The translations under genes were made by a program, and so were the position numbers. A stretch of 17,524 nucleotides of DNA from Bacteroidia bacterium (lineage in GTDB: Bacteria > Bacteroidota > Bacteroidia > Bacteroidales > Azobacteroidaceae): the NCBI GenBank assembly GCA_025999255.1, contig BNXB01000029.1, positions 1-17,524 on the forward strand. The letters are read 5' to 3'. Positions 1 through 7,731 of this stretch are shown in pieces. Position 1 is the stretch's first letter. Every line of letters begins with the position of its first letter. Below the pieces are notes generated by a model. The model was not told the DNA's origin and ran no database searches. It saw only the letters and a program-made list of their open reading frames with translations.

Positions 1-2
1 AG

Positions 3-1070
3 CTATACAATAATTATGATCAGGTGGAAAGGAGAATCGAGTTGACGAATAAATATGCAAACGGCGCCGGTGTTGACTGGAAAGGCGAAATCCGGAATTA
101 TCTCGAATATGTGAATAAACAGCCGAAGCCGGATCCTGTGAAACCGGTGCAGAAAGAAGTGAAATATAAAGAGGTCAAAGTGAAAGGGTATCCTTTTGAT
201 GCGGCCATTGCCAAATCTATGCTTGCGAATGTAGGTGAAACTCCAAAAGTAGTAGAGATTGTACCGGGAGTCAGTATGAAATTTGTGAAAATACCTGCAG
301 GAAAATTTGTTATGGGTTCTAATAACAGGCCTTCCGATTATTCTCCGGCATTTGCTTCGGAAGTAAATAAATCATTCTGGATAGCTGAAATGGAAGTAAA
401 TAACAAACAGTTTTGTGCTATGTTTCCGGAACATGACAGCAGGTTTTTCGATCAGCAATGGAAAGATCATGTCAATGAGGGCTATCCTGCAAACAAACCG
501 GAACAACCGGTGATACGGGTTAGTTGGCAGGATGCAATGGATTATTGTAAAAAGTTAAGCGAAAAAACCGGATTGAATATGACCCTTCCCACCGAACAAC
601 AGTGGGAGTGGGCATGTAGGGCAGGGAACGAGACTCCATTCTGGTATGGCGGCTTAAATGATAATTTTGCTGCTTTTGAGAACATGTCCGACAAGCAAAT
701 GAACAAGATGGCTGTTTCCGGTGTCGATCCTCAACCCATGAATGAGAAAAACAGGTGGTATAAATATTATACCTGGCATCCTAAGGAAGAAAGTGTGGAT
801 GACGGAAATATGCTTGTTGCCGAACCGGGTAGTTATAAACCTAATCTCTGGGGCGTTTACGATATGCATGGTAATGTTGCTGAATGGACACGCTCCGATT
901 ATCAGCCCTATCCTCTGACTGAAAAGAAACAAAACCCGGCTGAACGGAAAGTTGTAAGGGGAGGTTCCTGGATTGATCACCCTAAATTTGCAACATCGTA
1001 TGCCAGAAGAGCTTATTTGCCATGGCAAAAAGTTTATAATGTGGGTTTCAGAGTTGTTATTGAGGAATGA
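3..1070 (+). CDS. SUMF1/FGE-fold protein, 5' end outside the window, probably not a sulfatase activator
   Basis: The reading frame is open to the left edge, so this is the C-terminal part of a longer protein; the GTG at 24 is just an internal valine. The last ~260 residues are an FGE-sulfatase (SUMF1/EgtB/PvdO) domain. It starts at 'VKIPAGKFVMGS' (about 283-320), runs through 'LPTEQQWEWACRAG' (about 588-630) and 'YDMHGNVAEW' (about 859-888), and ends with 'VVRGGSW' (about 951-971) and a terminal 'GFRVV'. True formylglycine-generating enzymes use two cysteines between RGGS and GFR to oxidise sulfatase cysteines. Here that stretch (RGGSW to VGFRVV) has none, so sulfatase activation is unlikely. 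The fold is also used in ligand binding, protein anchoring and non-haem iron enzymes. A lysine/proline-rich linker precedes the domain, suggesting it is fused to something upstream. The actual role is unknown. Confidence 0.85.
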   Translation, partial: LYNNYDQVERRIELTNKYANGAGVDWKGEIRNYLEYVNKQPKPDPVKPVQKEVKYKEVKVKGYPFDAAIAKSMLANVGETPKVVEIVPGVSMKFVKIPAGKFVMGSNNRPSDYSPAFASEVNKSFWIAEMEVNNKQFCAMFPEHDSRFFDQQWKDHVNEGYPANKPEQPVIRVSWQDAMDYCKKLSEKTGLNMTLPTEQQWEWACRAGNETPFWYGGLNDNFAAFENMSDKQMNKMAVSGVDPQPMNEKNRWYKYYTWHPKEESVDDGNMLVAEPGSYKPNLWGVYDMHGNVAEWTRSDYQPYPLTEKKQNPAERKVVRGGSWIDHPKFATSYARRAYLPWQKVYNVGFRVVIEE

Positions 1071-1080
1071 GAGGAAAGGG

Positions 1081-1130
1081 AGTTACAGGGAGTTATAAGG
1101 AGTTACAAGAAGTTAAAGGGAGTTACAAGA
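1081..1130. repeat. Five tandem 10-bp repeats, consensus AGTTACAAGG
   Basis: Directly after the upstream gene's stop there are five uninterrupted 10-bp units at 1081, 1091, 1101, 1111 and 1121. Each begins AGTTA and varies only in the last five bases. The purine-rich flank at 1071-1080 looks like a decayed half unit. No coding role is apparent. It lies immediately before the hairpin at 1143-1163, and the two may be one repeat element. Confidence 0.8.
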
Positions 1131-1142
1131 AGCAATAATGTA

Positions 1143-1163
1143 GGGGCGAATTGTATTCGCCCC
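1143..1163. repeat. Perfect 9-bp stem with 3-nt loop, REP-like palindrome
   Basis: GGGGCGAAT pairs perfectly with ATTCGCCCC around the loop TGT. It sits between the FGE-like gene and rhaD. Neither strand has a T-run after the stem (AAAATAAATT follows on plus), so it is not a canonical rho-independent terminator, although it could still slow polymerase or protect RNA ends. From memory, similar GGGGCGAAT/ATTCGCCCC palindromes recur in intergenic DNA of many bacteria, which would make it a dispersed REP-type repeat. That was not checked. Confidence 0.65.
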
Positions 1164-1237
1164 CAAAATAAATTAAACGGTATAGTTTTTAAATTTATTT
1201 ATTAATAGCGAACTATTAATTAAAATTTATATCAAAT

Positions 1238-2044
1238 ATGAATGTTATCAGAACAAATATTGCATTGATACATGAAATAGACAAAATTTCCGAAGTTGCC
1301 GGTTATCTTTGGGAAAAAGGATGGGCGGAACGTAACGGCGGAAATATTTCGGTCAATGTAACCGGATGCATAACTGATGAAATTAAGTCTTTGCCTTCAT
1401 TGATTCCCGCTATTTCATTGCCTCTTGAATTTGTACATTTACGGGGTAATTATTTCTATGTTACCGGAACCGGGAAAAGAATGAGGTATGTTGCTAAAGC
1501 ACCATTTGAACACGGTTCTATCATCCGGATTAATGATGAAGGAAATGCTTATGAAATAGTGGCTGAAAATCCTGTTATGCCGACAAGCGAATTACCGTCC
1601 CACCTTTCCATGCATAATTATATGCGTGAGACAGGCAAGGAAATTAAAGTTGTATTACATACGCATCCGACGGATCTGATTGCATTGTCTCATGGAAAAA
1701 AATTTCTGGAAGAAGGTGTGATGGCTCGTATCCTCTGGTCGATGATTCCGGAATCCCGTATCGTTGTCCCGCGTGGAATCGGTATTATTCCTTATGAAAT
1801 TCCGGGAACACTGGAATTGGCGGCGGCAACAATCAAACAATTGAACAGGCATGATGTTGTCCTTTGGGAAAAACATGGAGTGTTGTGTGTAGGTGATGAT
1901 ATTATTGAGACATTCGATGCCATCGATACCCTTTCAAAGTCGGCTCAGATTTATCTGACTGCCCGTCAGGCAGGTTTTGACCCGCAAGGAATGACAGACG
2001 AACAATTGGACGCTTTGGTACCGGTTTTTAATTTGCCGGTTTGA
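1238..2044 (+). CDS. rhaD: Rhamnulose-1-phosphate aldolase
   Basis: Class II zinc aldolase that splits L-rhamnulose 1-phosphate into dihydroxyacetone phosphate and L-lactaldehyde, the last step of L-rhamnose catabolism, in the cytoplasm. At 268 residues it is close to E. coli RhaD (274). The aldolase II fold signature is clear: 'ERNGGNISVN' (31-40) for phosphate binding, catalytic Glu118 in 'TSELPSH', zinc ligands His141 and His143 in 'LHTHP', and His213 in 'EKHGVL'. These match the numbering of E. coli Glu117, His141, His143 and His212 almost exactly. The ATG at 1238 gives the expected N-terminus; no Shine-Dalgarno sequence is visible, as is common in Bacteroidota. No other rhamnose genes (kinase, isomerase, transporter, regulator) are in the window, so the gene stands alone here. 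L-fuculose-phosphate aldolase is the main alternative but is shorter (about 215 residues). Confidence 0.93.
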   Translation: MNVIRTNIALIHEIDKISEVAGYLWEKGWAERNGGNISVNVTGCITDEIKSLPSLIPAISLPLEFVHLRGNYFYVTGTGKRMRYVAKAPFEHGSIIRINDEGNAYEIVAENPVMPTSELPSHLSMHNYMRETGKEIKVVLHTHPTDLIALSHGKKFLEEGVMARILWSMIPESRIVVPRGIGIIPYEIPGTLELAAATIKQLNRHDVVLWEKHGVLCVGDDIIETFDAIDTLSKSAQIYLTARQAGFDPQGMTDEQLDALVPVFNLPV

Positions 2045-2090
2045 GAATTTCAATGTATTCTGACTCCGATGATAAACCATTTGTGCTTTA

Positions 2091-2143
2091 TCTCCGGAAT
2101 GTTACGGCGACTTTCCATTCGTTTTCCGGAGAACCGAAAGTCG
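2091..2143. repeat. Two crossing inverted repeats between rhaD and bcp
   Basis: Arm A TCTCCGGAA (2091-2099) is an exact reverse complement of 2124-2132. Arm B CGACTTTC (2108-2115) is an exact reverse complement of 2136-2143, extendable by two G-U pairs. The pairs interlock (A, B, A', B'). Only 3 nt separate A' from B', too few to span a 9-bp stem comfortably, so mutually exclusive hairpins are more likely than a pseudoknot. A weak T-rich stretch (TAAGTTTTG) follows. It could be a rhaD terminator, a bcp leader or a decayed repeat; the sequence does not say which. Confidence 0.5.
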
Positions 2144-2206
2144 TTAAGTTTTGATAGAATGTTGAAATAATAAAGAAAATTAAAATTCAAATAATAATAG
2201 GGAATT

Positions 2207-2665
2207 ATGTTACAGGCAGGAGAAAAAGCCCCTGATTTTCAGGGAATCAATCAAAATGGCGAAATCGTTTCATTATCCGGTTTCAAGGGGAAAAAAGTCA
2301 TTCTATACTTTTATCCGAAAGACAATACGCCCGGCTGTACCGCTGAAGCATGCAGTTTGAACGACAAAAACGATTATTTTCTTCACAAAGGTTATGTGAT
2401 TATAGGTATCAGCCCCGATTCTGTAACTTCGCATAAAAAATTTGAAGAAAATCACCGTCTTGCATTTAACCTGATTTCCGATCCTGAAAAACAAATCATT
2501 CAGGCATACGGAGCCTGGGGCGAAAAGAAGAACTACGGTAAGACATATATGGGACTTTTACGTACTACTTTTATTGTTTCCGAAGATGGAATCATTGAAA
2601 AAGTTTTTCCAAAGGTAGATACGAAAACACATGCGGAACAGATTATTAAGAGTCTGGGATTGTGA
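2207..2665 (+). CDS. bcp: Thioredoxin-dependent peroxiredoxin, Bcp/PrxQ type
   Basis: Cytoplasmic thiol peroxidase that reduces hydrogen peroxide and organic hydroperoxides using thioredoxin. The 152-residue length is typical of Bcp/PrxQ. The active-site segment 'YPKDNTPGCTAEACSLND' contains peroxidatic Cys44 and, five residues on, the resolving Cys49, the spacing of atypical 2-Cys Bcp enzymes (E. coli Cys45/Cys50). Thr41 and Pro42 (TPGC) and Arg119 in 'LRTTF' complete the peroxidatic pocket. A short purine run (AGGGA) lies about 5 nt before the ATG, the best Shine-Dalgarno-like match nearby. A near-match to the Bacteroidota -7 box (TAAGTTTTG, 2145-2153) suggests its own promoter. It converges on yebC with 25 bp between the stop codons and no obvious terminator hairpin between them. 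Confidence 0.95.
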   Translation: MLQAGEKAPDFQGINQNGEIVSLSGFKGKKVILYFYPKDNTPGCTAEACSLNDKNDYFLHKGYVIIGISPDSVTSHKKFEENHRLAFNLISDPEKQIIQAYGAWGEKKNYGKTYMGLLRTTFIVSEDGIIEKVFPKVDTKTHAEQIIKSLGL

Positions 2666-2690
2666 AATACCTCTCTTGCCATTTAAAATT

Positions 2691-3410
2691 CTATTGCGCC
2701 ATATTATGGAAAACGTTCTGTACGTCGTCGTCGTCGTCGAACTTTTCCAGTAATTTTTCGATTTGGGTGCGTTGATCGCCATCCAATTCTTTGTAATCAT
2801 TAGGGATACGTTCGAATTGGGCGCTATAGATTTCATATTCGTTTTCTTCCAAATATTTTTGGATAACCGAATAAGATTGAAATTCCCCGTAAATCAGGAT
2901 TACGTTTTCTTCTTCATCGTATTCGACTTCGTCGACTCCAAAATCAATCAATTCGAGTTCCAGTTCTTCCATGGAAACGGTTTCTTTGGGTGAGATTTTG
3001 AATACGCATTTATGATCGAACAGGAATTGTAAGCTTCCGGACGTACCCAACGAACCGCCGTGTTTATTGAAATAACTACGGACATTGGCTACTGTACGCG
3101 TTGGGTTATCGGTAGCTGTTTCTACTACGATAGCAATCCCGTAGGGTCCATAACCTTCATAAACCATTTCTTTGTAATCGGCCGAATCCTTGGATGTAGC
3201 TTTTTTTATGGCTCTTTCCACATTTTCTTTCGGCATATTTTCCTTTTTCGATTGTTGAATCAACACCCTTAAACGGGCATTGGTGTCAGGATCTGCACCA
3301 GATTCCTTAACGGCGATGGTAATTTGTTTTCCCAGTTTTGTAAACACACGGGCCATATTGCCCCATCTTTTCAGCTTTGTCGCTTTGCGATATTCAAACG
3401 CTCTTCCCAT
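2691..3410 (-). CDS. yebC: YebC/PmpR (TACO1) family protein
   Basis: This is the last gene of the minus-strand housekeeping block. The family was long annotated as transcriptional regulators; more recent work links YebC/TACO1 proteins to translation, helping ribosomes through proline-rich stretches. The 239 residues match family length. Recognisable segments are 'MARVFTKLGKQITIAVK' (19-35), 'NMPKENVERAIKKA' (58-71), 'YEGYGPYGIAIVVE' (84-97) and 'NKHGGSLGTSGS' (114-125), with an acidic C-terminal half. The N-terminus 'MGRAFEYRKATKLKRW' is a common Bacteroidota variant and supports the first ATG. Near the C-terminus a (GTC)n tract (2723-2739 on plus) encodes five consecutive aspartates, a small microsatellite that could vary in length. 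It follows pheT but appears to have its own promoter at 3451-3481. Confidence 0.93.
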   Translation of the reverse strand: MGRAFEYRKATKLKRWGNMARVFTKLGKQITIAVKESGADPDTNARLRVLIQQSKKENMPKENVERAIKKATSKDSADYKEMVYEGYGPYGIAIVVETATDNPTRTVANVRSYFNKHGGSLGTSGSLQFLFDHKCVFKISPKETVSMEELELELIDFGVDEVEYDEEENVILIYGEFQSYSVIQKYLEENEYEIYSAQFERIPNDYKELDGDQRTQIEKLLEKFDDDDDVQNVFHNMAQ

Positions 3411-3450
3411 AATTTAATTAATGTACATTTTGGAAATGAATAACCAGACG

Positions 3451-3481
3451 CAAAGTTACATGTTTTTTGTCTTATTTTCAA
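3451..3481 (-). promoter_or_regulatory. Bacteroidota-type promoter of yebC
   Basis: Read on the minus strand there is TTG (3481-3479), a 20-nt gap, then TAACTTTG (3458-3451), a full match to the TAnnTTTG -7 box at the right distance from a -33 box. Transcription would begin about 3440-3445, giving a ~30-nt leader before the yebC ATG at 3410. This makes yebC transcription separable from pheT. Confidence 0.65.
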
Positions 3482-3534
3482 GTTAACATGGAAATAAGTT
3501 TTATCATTACTTCTATTCCAAAAAACAATGAATA

Positions 3535-5997
3535 TTATCTCAGTGTCGCACCTGATTTTTCTTCCAGGTTCTTTTGTATTTTCGACATAATTGATTCTAT
3601 CTGTTTGTCGTTCAATGTTTTTTCTTCATCCTGCAAAGTAAAGCTGACTGCATAGGATTTTTTCCCTTCCGGCAGATTTTTCCCTTCATACACATCAAAT
3701 AGGCTAACTTCTTTCAGGAGTTTGCGATCGGTATCGAAGGCAATCTTTTCAATTTCTGCAAATGAAACCTTTTTATCCAGCAAGAGGGCTAAATCCCTTT
3801 TTACCGGTGGAAATTTGGAGATCTCAGAAGCTGTAATCTTGTTCGATTTGATTTCTTTCATCAAATTATTCCAACTGAGTTCCGAATAATAGACTTCTGC
3901 ATTGATATCAAATTTTTTGCAGCATTTCTTTTGTAAAATTCCTAAAGATCCCAATTCTCTTCCGGAAATGGTCTCTATAACTAAAGCTGTAGAAAACAGT
4001 TCGTCGGTATAAGGCTTGAAATTGACTTTTTTCAAGTTGATTCCTAAGCGAATCAAGATGTTTTCAACATAGGCTTTAAGTTCATAAACCGATGATTTTT
4101 CGTCCGGATGGATCCAGTTATTACTTATTTTGTTGCCTGTCAGCCACAGGGCCAGGCGGAATTCCTCCCTGATTGCTGCAAGTGGACTTTCTTCCTTGAA
4201 TTTGTCGTCATGATAAGAATAAACATTTCCGAATTCATAAAAACTCAAATCCGGATTTTTACGGTTACGGTTGTAGGCAATACTTTCCAGACCTCCGTAT
4301 AACAATGTTTGCCTCATTACGTTGAGTTCTGCGCTCAATGGGTTCTTCAACCTCACGCAACGGTTTTCCGGATAAATTTCCGAATCCCGGTAATAGGCTT
4401 CCAATGTCAGCGAGTTGTTCATAATTTCCCTGAATCCGGCTCCGGTTAACTGTTCGGAAATAAGATTTTGAAGATGATAACTCCGGTCGGTCGGAGTGAG
4501 GTAGGAGAGGTTTGATTTCAAACTATCGCCGATTTCCACGTTATTGTAACCATAAATCCGGAGGATATCTTCGATTACATCCACATCGCGTTGGACATCC
4601 ACACGGTAAGTCGGTATGCTTAATATCAAAGTATCGTTATGTTCTTTGATAATTTCTATTTCAAGGGTTTTCAGGATATTCTTCACGGTTACGGAAGGAA
4701 TATCCTTACCGATTATATTGTTGATTTTCCGGTAGGAGACTTCCACCACCCGGTTTTCAACAGGATTATGATAAACATCCTGTAATTCTCCGCTGATGGT
4801 ACCTCCTGCAATTTCTTTAATCAACAATGCAGCACGTTTCAGTACATAAATGGTATTGTTCGGATCGCATCCGCGTTCGAAGCGGAAGGAAGCGTCGGTA
4901 TTCAAACCATGGCGACGGGCGGTTTTCCGTATCCAGGTAGGATGGAAGTAAGCCGATTCAAGGAAAACATCGGTAGTCGATTCGGTTACACCGGATTTCA
5001 ATCCTCCGAAAACGCCACCGATACACATTCCACCCTGAGCATTACAAATCATCAGGTCTTTATCGCTCAATTTACGTTCTATTCCGTCGAGGGTTGTAAA
5101 TTCGGTACCTTCGGGTAAGGTCATGACAAAAACCTTATCTCCTGAAATTTCTTTCCGGTCGAAAGCATGGAGCGGCTGTCCCGTTTCATGCAAAATATAG
5201 TTGGTAATATCGACAATATTATTAATCGGACGTAAACCGATAATTTGCAGACGATTTTTCAACCAATTGGGGCTCTCGGTCACTTTTACGTTGTTGATGG
5301 TAATTCCGGAATAACGCGGACACGCTTCCGTATTTTCAACGACGACCTCGACAGCTGTTTTTTTGTCCTCTATTTTGAAAGCTTCGATCGAAGGTTTTTT
5401 CAGTTCGACGTTTTTTCCGTTTTGATTCAGATAAGCGGCCAAATCCCGTGCTACACCGTAATGGGAAGCTGCATCGACACGGTTGGGTGTGATATCTACT
5501 TCAAGGACATAATCGCTTTCTATTTTGTAATATTCCCGGGCAGGTATTCCTACGGGCGCATCGGCGGGTAAAACGATAATTCCGGCATGGTCGGTTCCAA
5601 GACCTATTTCATCTTCGGCGCAGATCATCCCATTGGATTCTACTCCTCGTATTTTTGATTTCTTAATGGTAAAAGTTTCGTCTCCCGAATAAAGTTTCGT
5701 TCCGATAGTCGCTACCACCACTTTTTGTCCTGCGGCCACATTAGGGGCGCCACAAACAATTTGTTGAGGTTCGGCTCCTCCCAGATCGACCGTTGTAACA
5801 TGCAGGTGGTCGGAATCCGGATGGTCGATACAGGTTAAAACATGTCCGGTGACAAGTCCGTGTAATCCTCCTTTAATGGTTTCAACTTCTTCCACACTCC
5901 CGGTTTCCAAACCGATAGAAGTTAACGCGGCGGCTAATTCCTGAGGTGTCAGGTCGAAATTGACATAATCTTTCAGCCAATTATAAGAAATATTCAT
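3535..5997 (-). CDS. pheT: Phenylalanine--tRNA ligase beta subunit
   Basis: Beta chain of the (alpha-beta)2 phenylalanyl-tRNA synthetase, which charges tRNA-Phe in the cytoplasm. It is 820 residues from the ATG at 5997, giving the canonical start 'MNISYNWLKDYV'. A longer frame to 6054 exists, but its extra 19 residues come from the intergenic promoter and repeat region and do not resemble the family. Domains in order are: N-terminal segment; EMAP/tRNA-binding OB fold (about 40-150, 'HPDSDHLHV', 'VCGAPNV'); B3/B4 editing domain (about 215-395); B5 domain (about 410-480); class II-like core; and C-terminal anticodon-binding FDX-ACB domain (about 727-820, 'KFPPVKRDLALLLD'). The alpha subunit pheS is not in the window, so the two genes are unlinked here. 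It lies downstream of dnaB on the same strand. Confidence 0.97.
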   Translation of the reverse strand: MNISYNWLKDYVNFDLTPQELAAALTSIGLETGSVEEVETIKGGLHGLVTGHVLTCIDHPDSDHLHVTTVDLGGAEPQQIVCGAPNVAAGQKVVVATIGTKLYSGDETFTIKKSKIRGVESNGMICAEDEIGLGTDHAGIIVLPADAPVGIPAREYYKIESDYVLEVDITPNRVDAASHYGVARDLAAYLNQNGKNVELKKPSIEAFKIEDKKTAVEVVVENTEACPRYSGITINNVKVTESPNWLKNRLQIIGLRPINNIVDITNYILHETGQPLHAFDRKEISGDKVFVMTLPEGTEFTTLDGIERKLSDKDLMICNAQGGMCIGGVFGGLKSGVTESTTDVFLESAYFHPTWIRKTARRHGLNTDASFRFERGCDPNNTIYVLKRAALLIKEIAGGTISGELQDVYHNPVENRVVEVSYRKINNIIGKDIPSVTVKNILKTLEIEIIKEHNDTLILSIPTYRVDVQRDVDVIEDILRIYGYNNVEIGDSLKSNLSYLTPTDRSYHLQNLISEQLTGAGFREIMNNSLTLEAYYRDSEIYPENRCVRLKNPLSAELNVMRQTLLYGGLESIAYNRNRKNPDLSFYEFGNVYSYHDDKFKEESPLAAIREEFRLALWLTGNKISNNWIHPDEKSSVYELKAYVENILIRLGINLKKVNFKPYTDELFSTALVIETISGRELGSLGILQKKCCKKFDINAEVYYSELSWNNLMKEIKSNKITASEISKFPPVKRDLALLLDKKVSFAEIEKIAFDTDRKLLKEVSLFDVYEGKNLPEGKKSYAVSFTLQDEEKTLNDKQIESIMSKIQKNLEEKSGATLR

Positions 5998-6023
5998 TTT
6001 GTATATGATTCGAAATTGAACCG

Positions 6024-6031
6024 CAAAATTA
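6024..6031 (-). promoter_or_regulatory. Probable -7 box of the pheT promoter
   Basis: On the minus strand TAATTTTG (6031-6024) matches TAnnTTTG, 27 nt before the pheT ATG. The expected -33 position, about 20 nt further upstream, falls at 6052-6054 inside the left arm of the 25-nt inverted repeat and reads GTG rather than TTG. If real, the repeat supplies the upstream part of the promoter. Confidence 0.4.
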
Positions 6032-6045
6032 ATAAAAAAACCGGA

Positions 6046-6169
6046 TTGTTTCACACAGATTTCACAGATTACACAAATTATTATTATGTATTATTTCAAA
6101 CATAGAGGGAAATTTAACCGGTGAATTGAAAATAAGCATAGTCAAATCCGTGAAATCTGTGTGAAACAA
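6046..6169. repeat. 124-bp element with 25-nt terminal inverted repeats
   Basis: The left arm 6046-6070 (begins TTGTTTCACACAG) and right arm 6145-6169 (ends CTGTGTGAAACAA) are reverse complements at 24 of 25 positions, the exception being 6066 against 6149. They are separated by 74 bp of AT-rich sequence. The arms have an internal ~9-nt period: variants of TTCACAGAT repeat as CACACAGAT, TTCACAGAT, TACACAAAT. The right arm ends one base before the dnaB stop codon. No target-site duplication is evident at the ends. It looks like a MITE/REP-type element or a long terminator-like stem for dnaB mRNA. No T-run follows the stem in the dnaB direction, though an AT-rich stretch (GGTTTTTTTATT on minus) begins a few nt beyond it. 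Confidence 0.75.
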
Positions 6170-7693
6170 TTAAAAAGGTGTTTCCGAAGACTGTTCGATA
6201 GAAAAGTTCCTGTTAGGTAATGATGCCGGAATGACATCAGCCTGGCTGTTGAGCCGGGATTGATATTCTTCGACCAACATATCGTCGTCGAGATTCTGGA
6301 AACGGGCAAATTCTTTTTTGAAGCTGAGTAAAACATCACCGGTGGCTCCATTTCTATGTTTTGCTACAATAATTTCGGCTTTTCCTGTCAGGTCGTTGCC
6401 TTTCTCATCGGTGTATATCTTGTAATATTCCGGGCGGTGAATGAAACAAACCATATCAGCATCCTGTTCGATAGCTCCGGATTCCCGTAAGTCGGAAAGC
6501 TGAGGTCGTTTTCCCTCATTTCCAACGCGACTTTCCACACCACGGTTCAACTGGGAGAGAGCAATAATAGGTATGTTCAGTTCTTTGGCTAATCCTTTGA
6601 GTGACCTGGAAATGATACTGACTTCCTGTTCCCTGCTTCCGAAATTCATTCCACTGGCATTCATTAACTGTAAGTAGTCTATAATCAAACATTTAATTTT
6701 ATGTTCCTTTACGAGGCGCCGGGCTTTCGTACGTAATTCAAAAACCGATAAACTGGGAGTGTCATCTACAAAAACAGGAGCGTCGAAAAGTTCTTTTAAT
6801 TTATAGTCCAGTTGTTCCCATTCGTATTTTTCCAGGCGCCCGTTCTTAATTTTTTCGGCGGGAATTTGTGTCACGTTTACTATCAAACGATTTACCAACT
6901 GTACGTTTGACATTTCAAGTGAAAAGATAGCAACCGGAATATTGAAACTGACCGCCATATTTTTAGCCATGGAAAGTACAAATGCTGTCTTACCCATTGC
7001 AGGACGGGCAGCAATGATGATCAAATCGGAATTCTGCCATCCGGAAGTAATTTTATCCAATAATTTGAATCCGGTTTGTACTCCGCTTAGTCCATCCGTC
7101 CGTTGGGCAGCGATCTGCATCAGGTCGATAGCTTCCCTGATAACCGGATTGATCTGGGTTACATCCTTTTTTACGTTTCTCTGGGAGATTTCAAATAACT
7201 GACCTTCGGCATCCTGCATCAGGTCATCGACATCATTGGTTTCATCGAAAGCCTTGGAGGCAATCTGGGAACTGAAAGATATCAACTCCCGGGCGAGATA
7301 TTTCTGTGCAATAATCCGGGCATGGTAATCCAGGTGGGCGGTAGAAACCACTTTCTGCGACAACTGGGCGATATAAAATGGTCCTCCTACGATATCCAGA
7401 TCCCCCTTTTTCCGCAGTTGTTCGACCACAGTTAACATGTCGATCGGTTTTTGCTGGATAGCTAAATCCTGGATTGCGGAAAAAATTAATTCGTGCGTCT
7501 TATTATAAAAGCTTTCCGGCCGGAGAATTTCACTGACTACGGAATAAGCATCTTTTTCAAGCATCAAAGCGCCTAGAACCGCTTCTTCCAACTCGGGAGC
7601 CTGGGGTTGTAAACGTCCGATTTCTTCTGAATTTACAGGTGTCTTTTTTCTTCTGGAATATGAGCCGGAGGATTGATTATTTTGTGTAGCCAT
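6170..7693 (-). CDS. dnaB: Replicative DNA helicase DnaB
   Basis: Hexameric ATP-driven helicase that unwinds the chromosome at the replication fork and recruits primase. It has 507 residues and no intein. After a basic, disordered N-terminus (1-25), the N-terminal collar domain spans about 28-130 ('APELEEAVLGALMLE'), then a linker, then the RecA-like C-terminal domain (about 200-470). Visible motifs are Walker A 'ARPAMGKTA' (229-237, Lys235), H1a 'FSLEMS' with catalytic Glu260, Walker B 'IIDYLQL' (337-343), motif H3 'PIIALSQLNRGVE' (375-387), and 'SDLRESGAIEQDAD' followed by 'HRPEYY' carrying the likely arginine finger Arg420. It is transcribed away from the envelope cluster's terminator, apparently from its own promoter. 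Confidence 0.97.
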   Translation of the reverse strand: MATQNNQSSGSYSRRKKTPVNSEEIGRLQPQAPELEEAVLGALMLEKDAYSVVSEILRPESFYNKTHELIFSAIQDLAIQQKPIDMLTVVEQLRKKGDLDIVGGPFYIAQLSQKVVSTAHLDYHARIIAQKYLARELISFSSQIASKAFDETNDVDDLMQDAEGQLFEISQRNVKKDVTQINPVIREAIDLMQIAAQRTDGLSGVQTGFKLLDKITSGWQNSDLIIIAARPAMGKTAFVLSMAKNMAVSFNIPVAIFSLEMSNVQLVNRLIVNVTQIPAEKIKNGRLEKYEWEQLDYKLKELFDAPVFVDDTPSLSVFELRTKARRLVKEHKIKCLIIDYLQLMNASGMNFGSREQEVSIISRSLKGLAKELNIPIIALSQLNRGVESRVGNEGKRPQLSDLRESGAIEQDADMVCFIHRPEYYKIYTDEKGNDLTGKAEIIVAKHRNGATGDVLLSFKKEFARFQNLDDDMLVEEYQSRLNSQADVIPASLPNRNFSIEQSSETPF

Positions 7694-7731
7694 TTAATTA
7701 TAATATGTCGTATAAGCAGTTTTCAGAGCGG

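Noticed and set aside
24..26. GTG at 24 as the start of the first gene
   Set aside because: The frame is open to the window edge, the preceding codons read as ordinary protein, and no ribosome-binding context is visible.
1143..1163. Rho-independent terminator after the FGE-like gene
   Set aside because: The stem is perfect, but neither strand has a T-run after it.
2723..2739. GTC microsatellite as a phase-variable switch of yebC
   Set aside because: The unit is a codon, so slippage changes only the aspartate count and cannot shift the frame.
5998..6054. Upstream in-frame start for pheT at 6054
   Set aside because: The added residues derive from the promoter and inverted-repeat region; the conserved PheT N-terminus begins at 5997.
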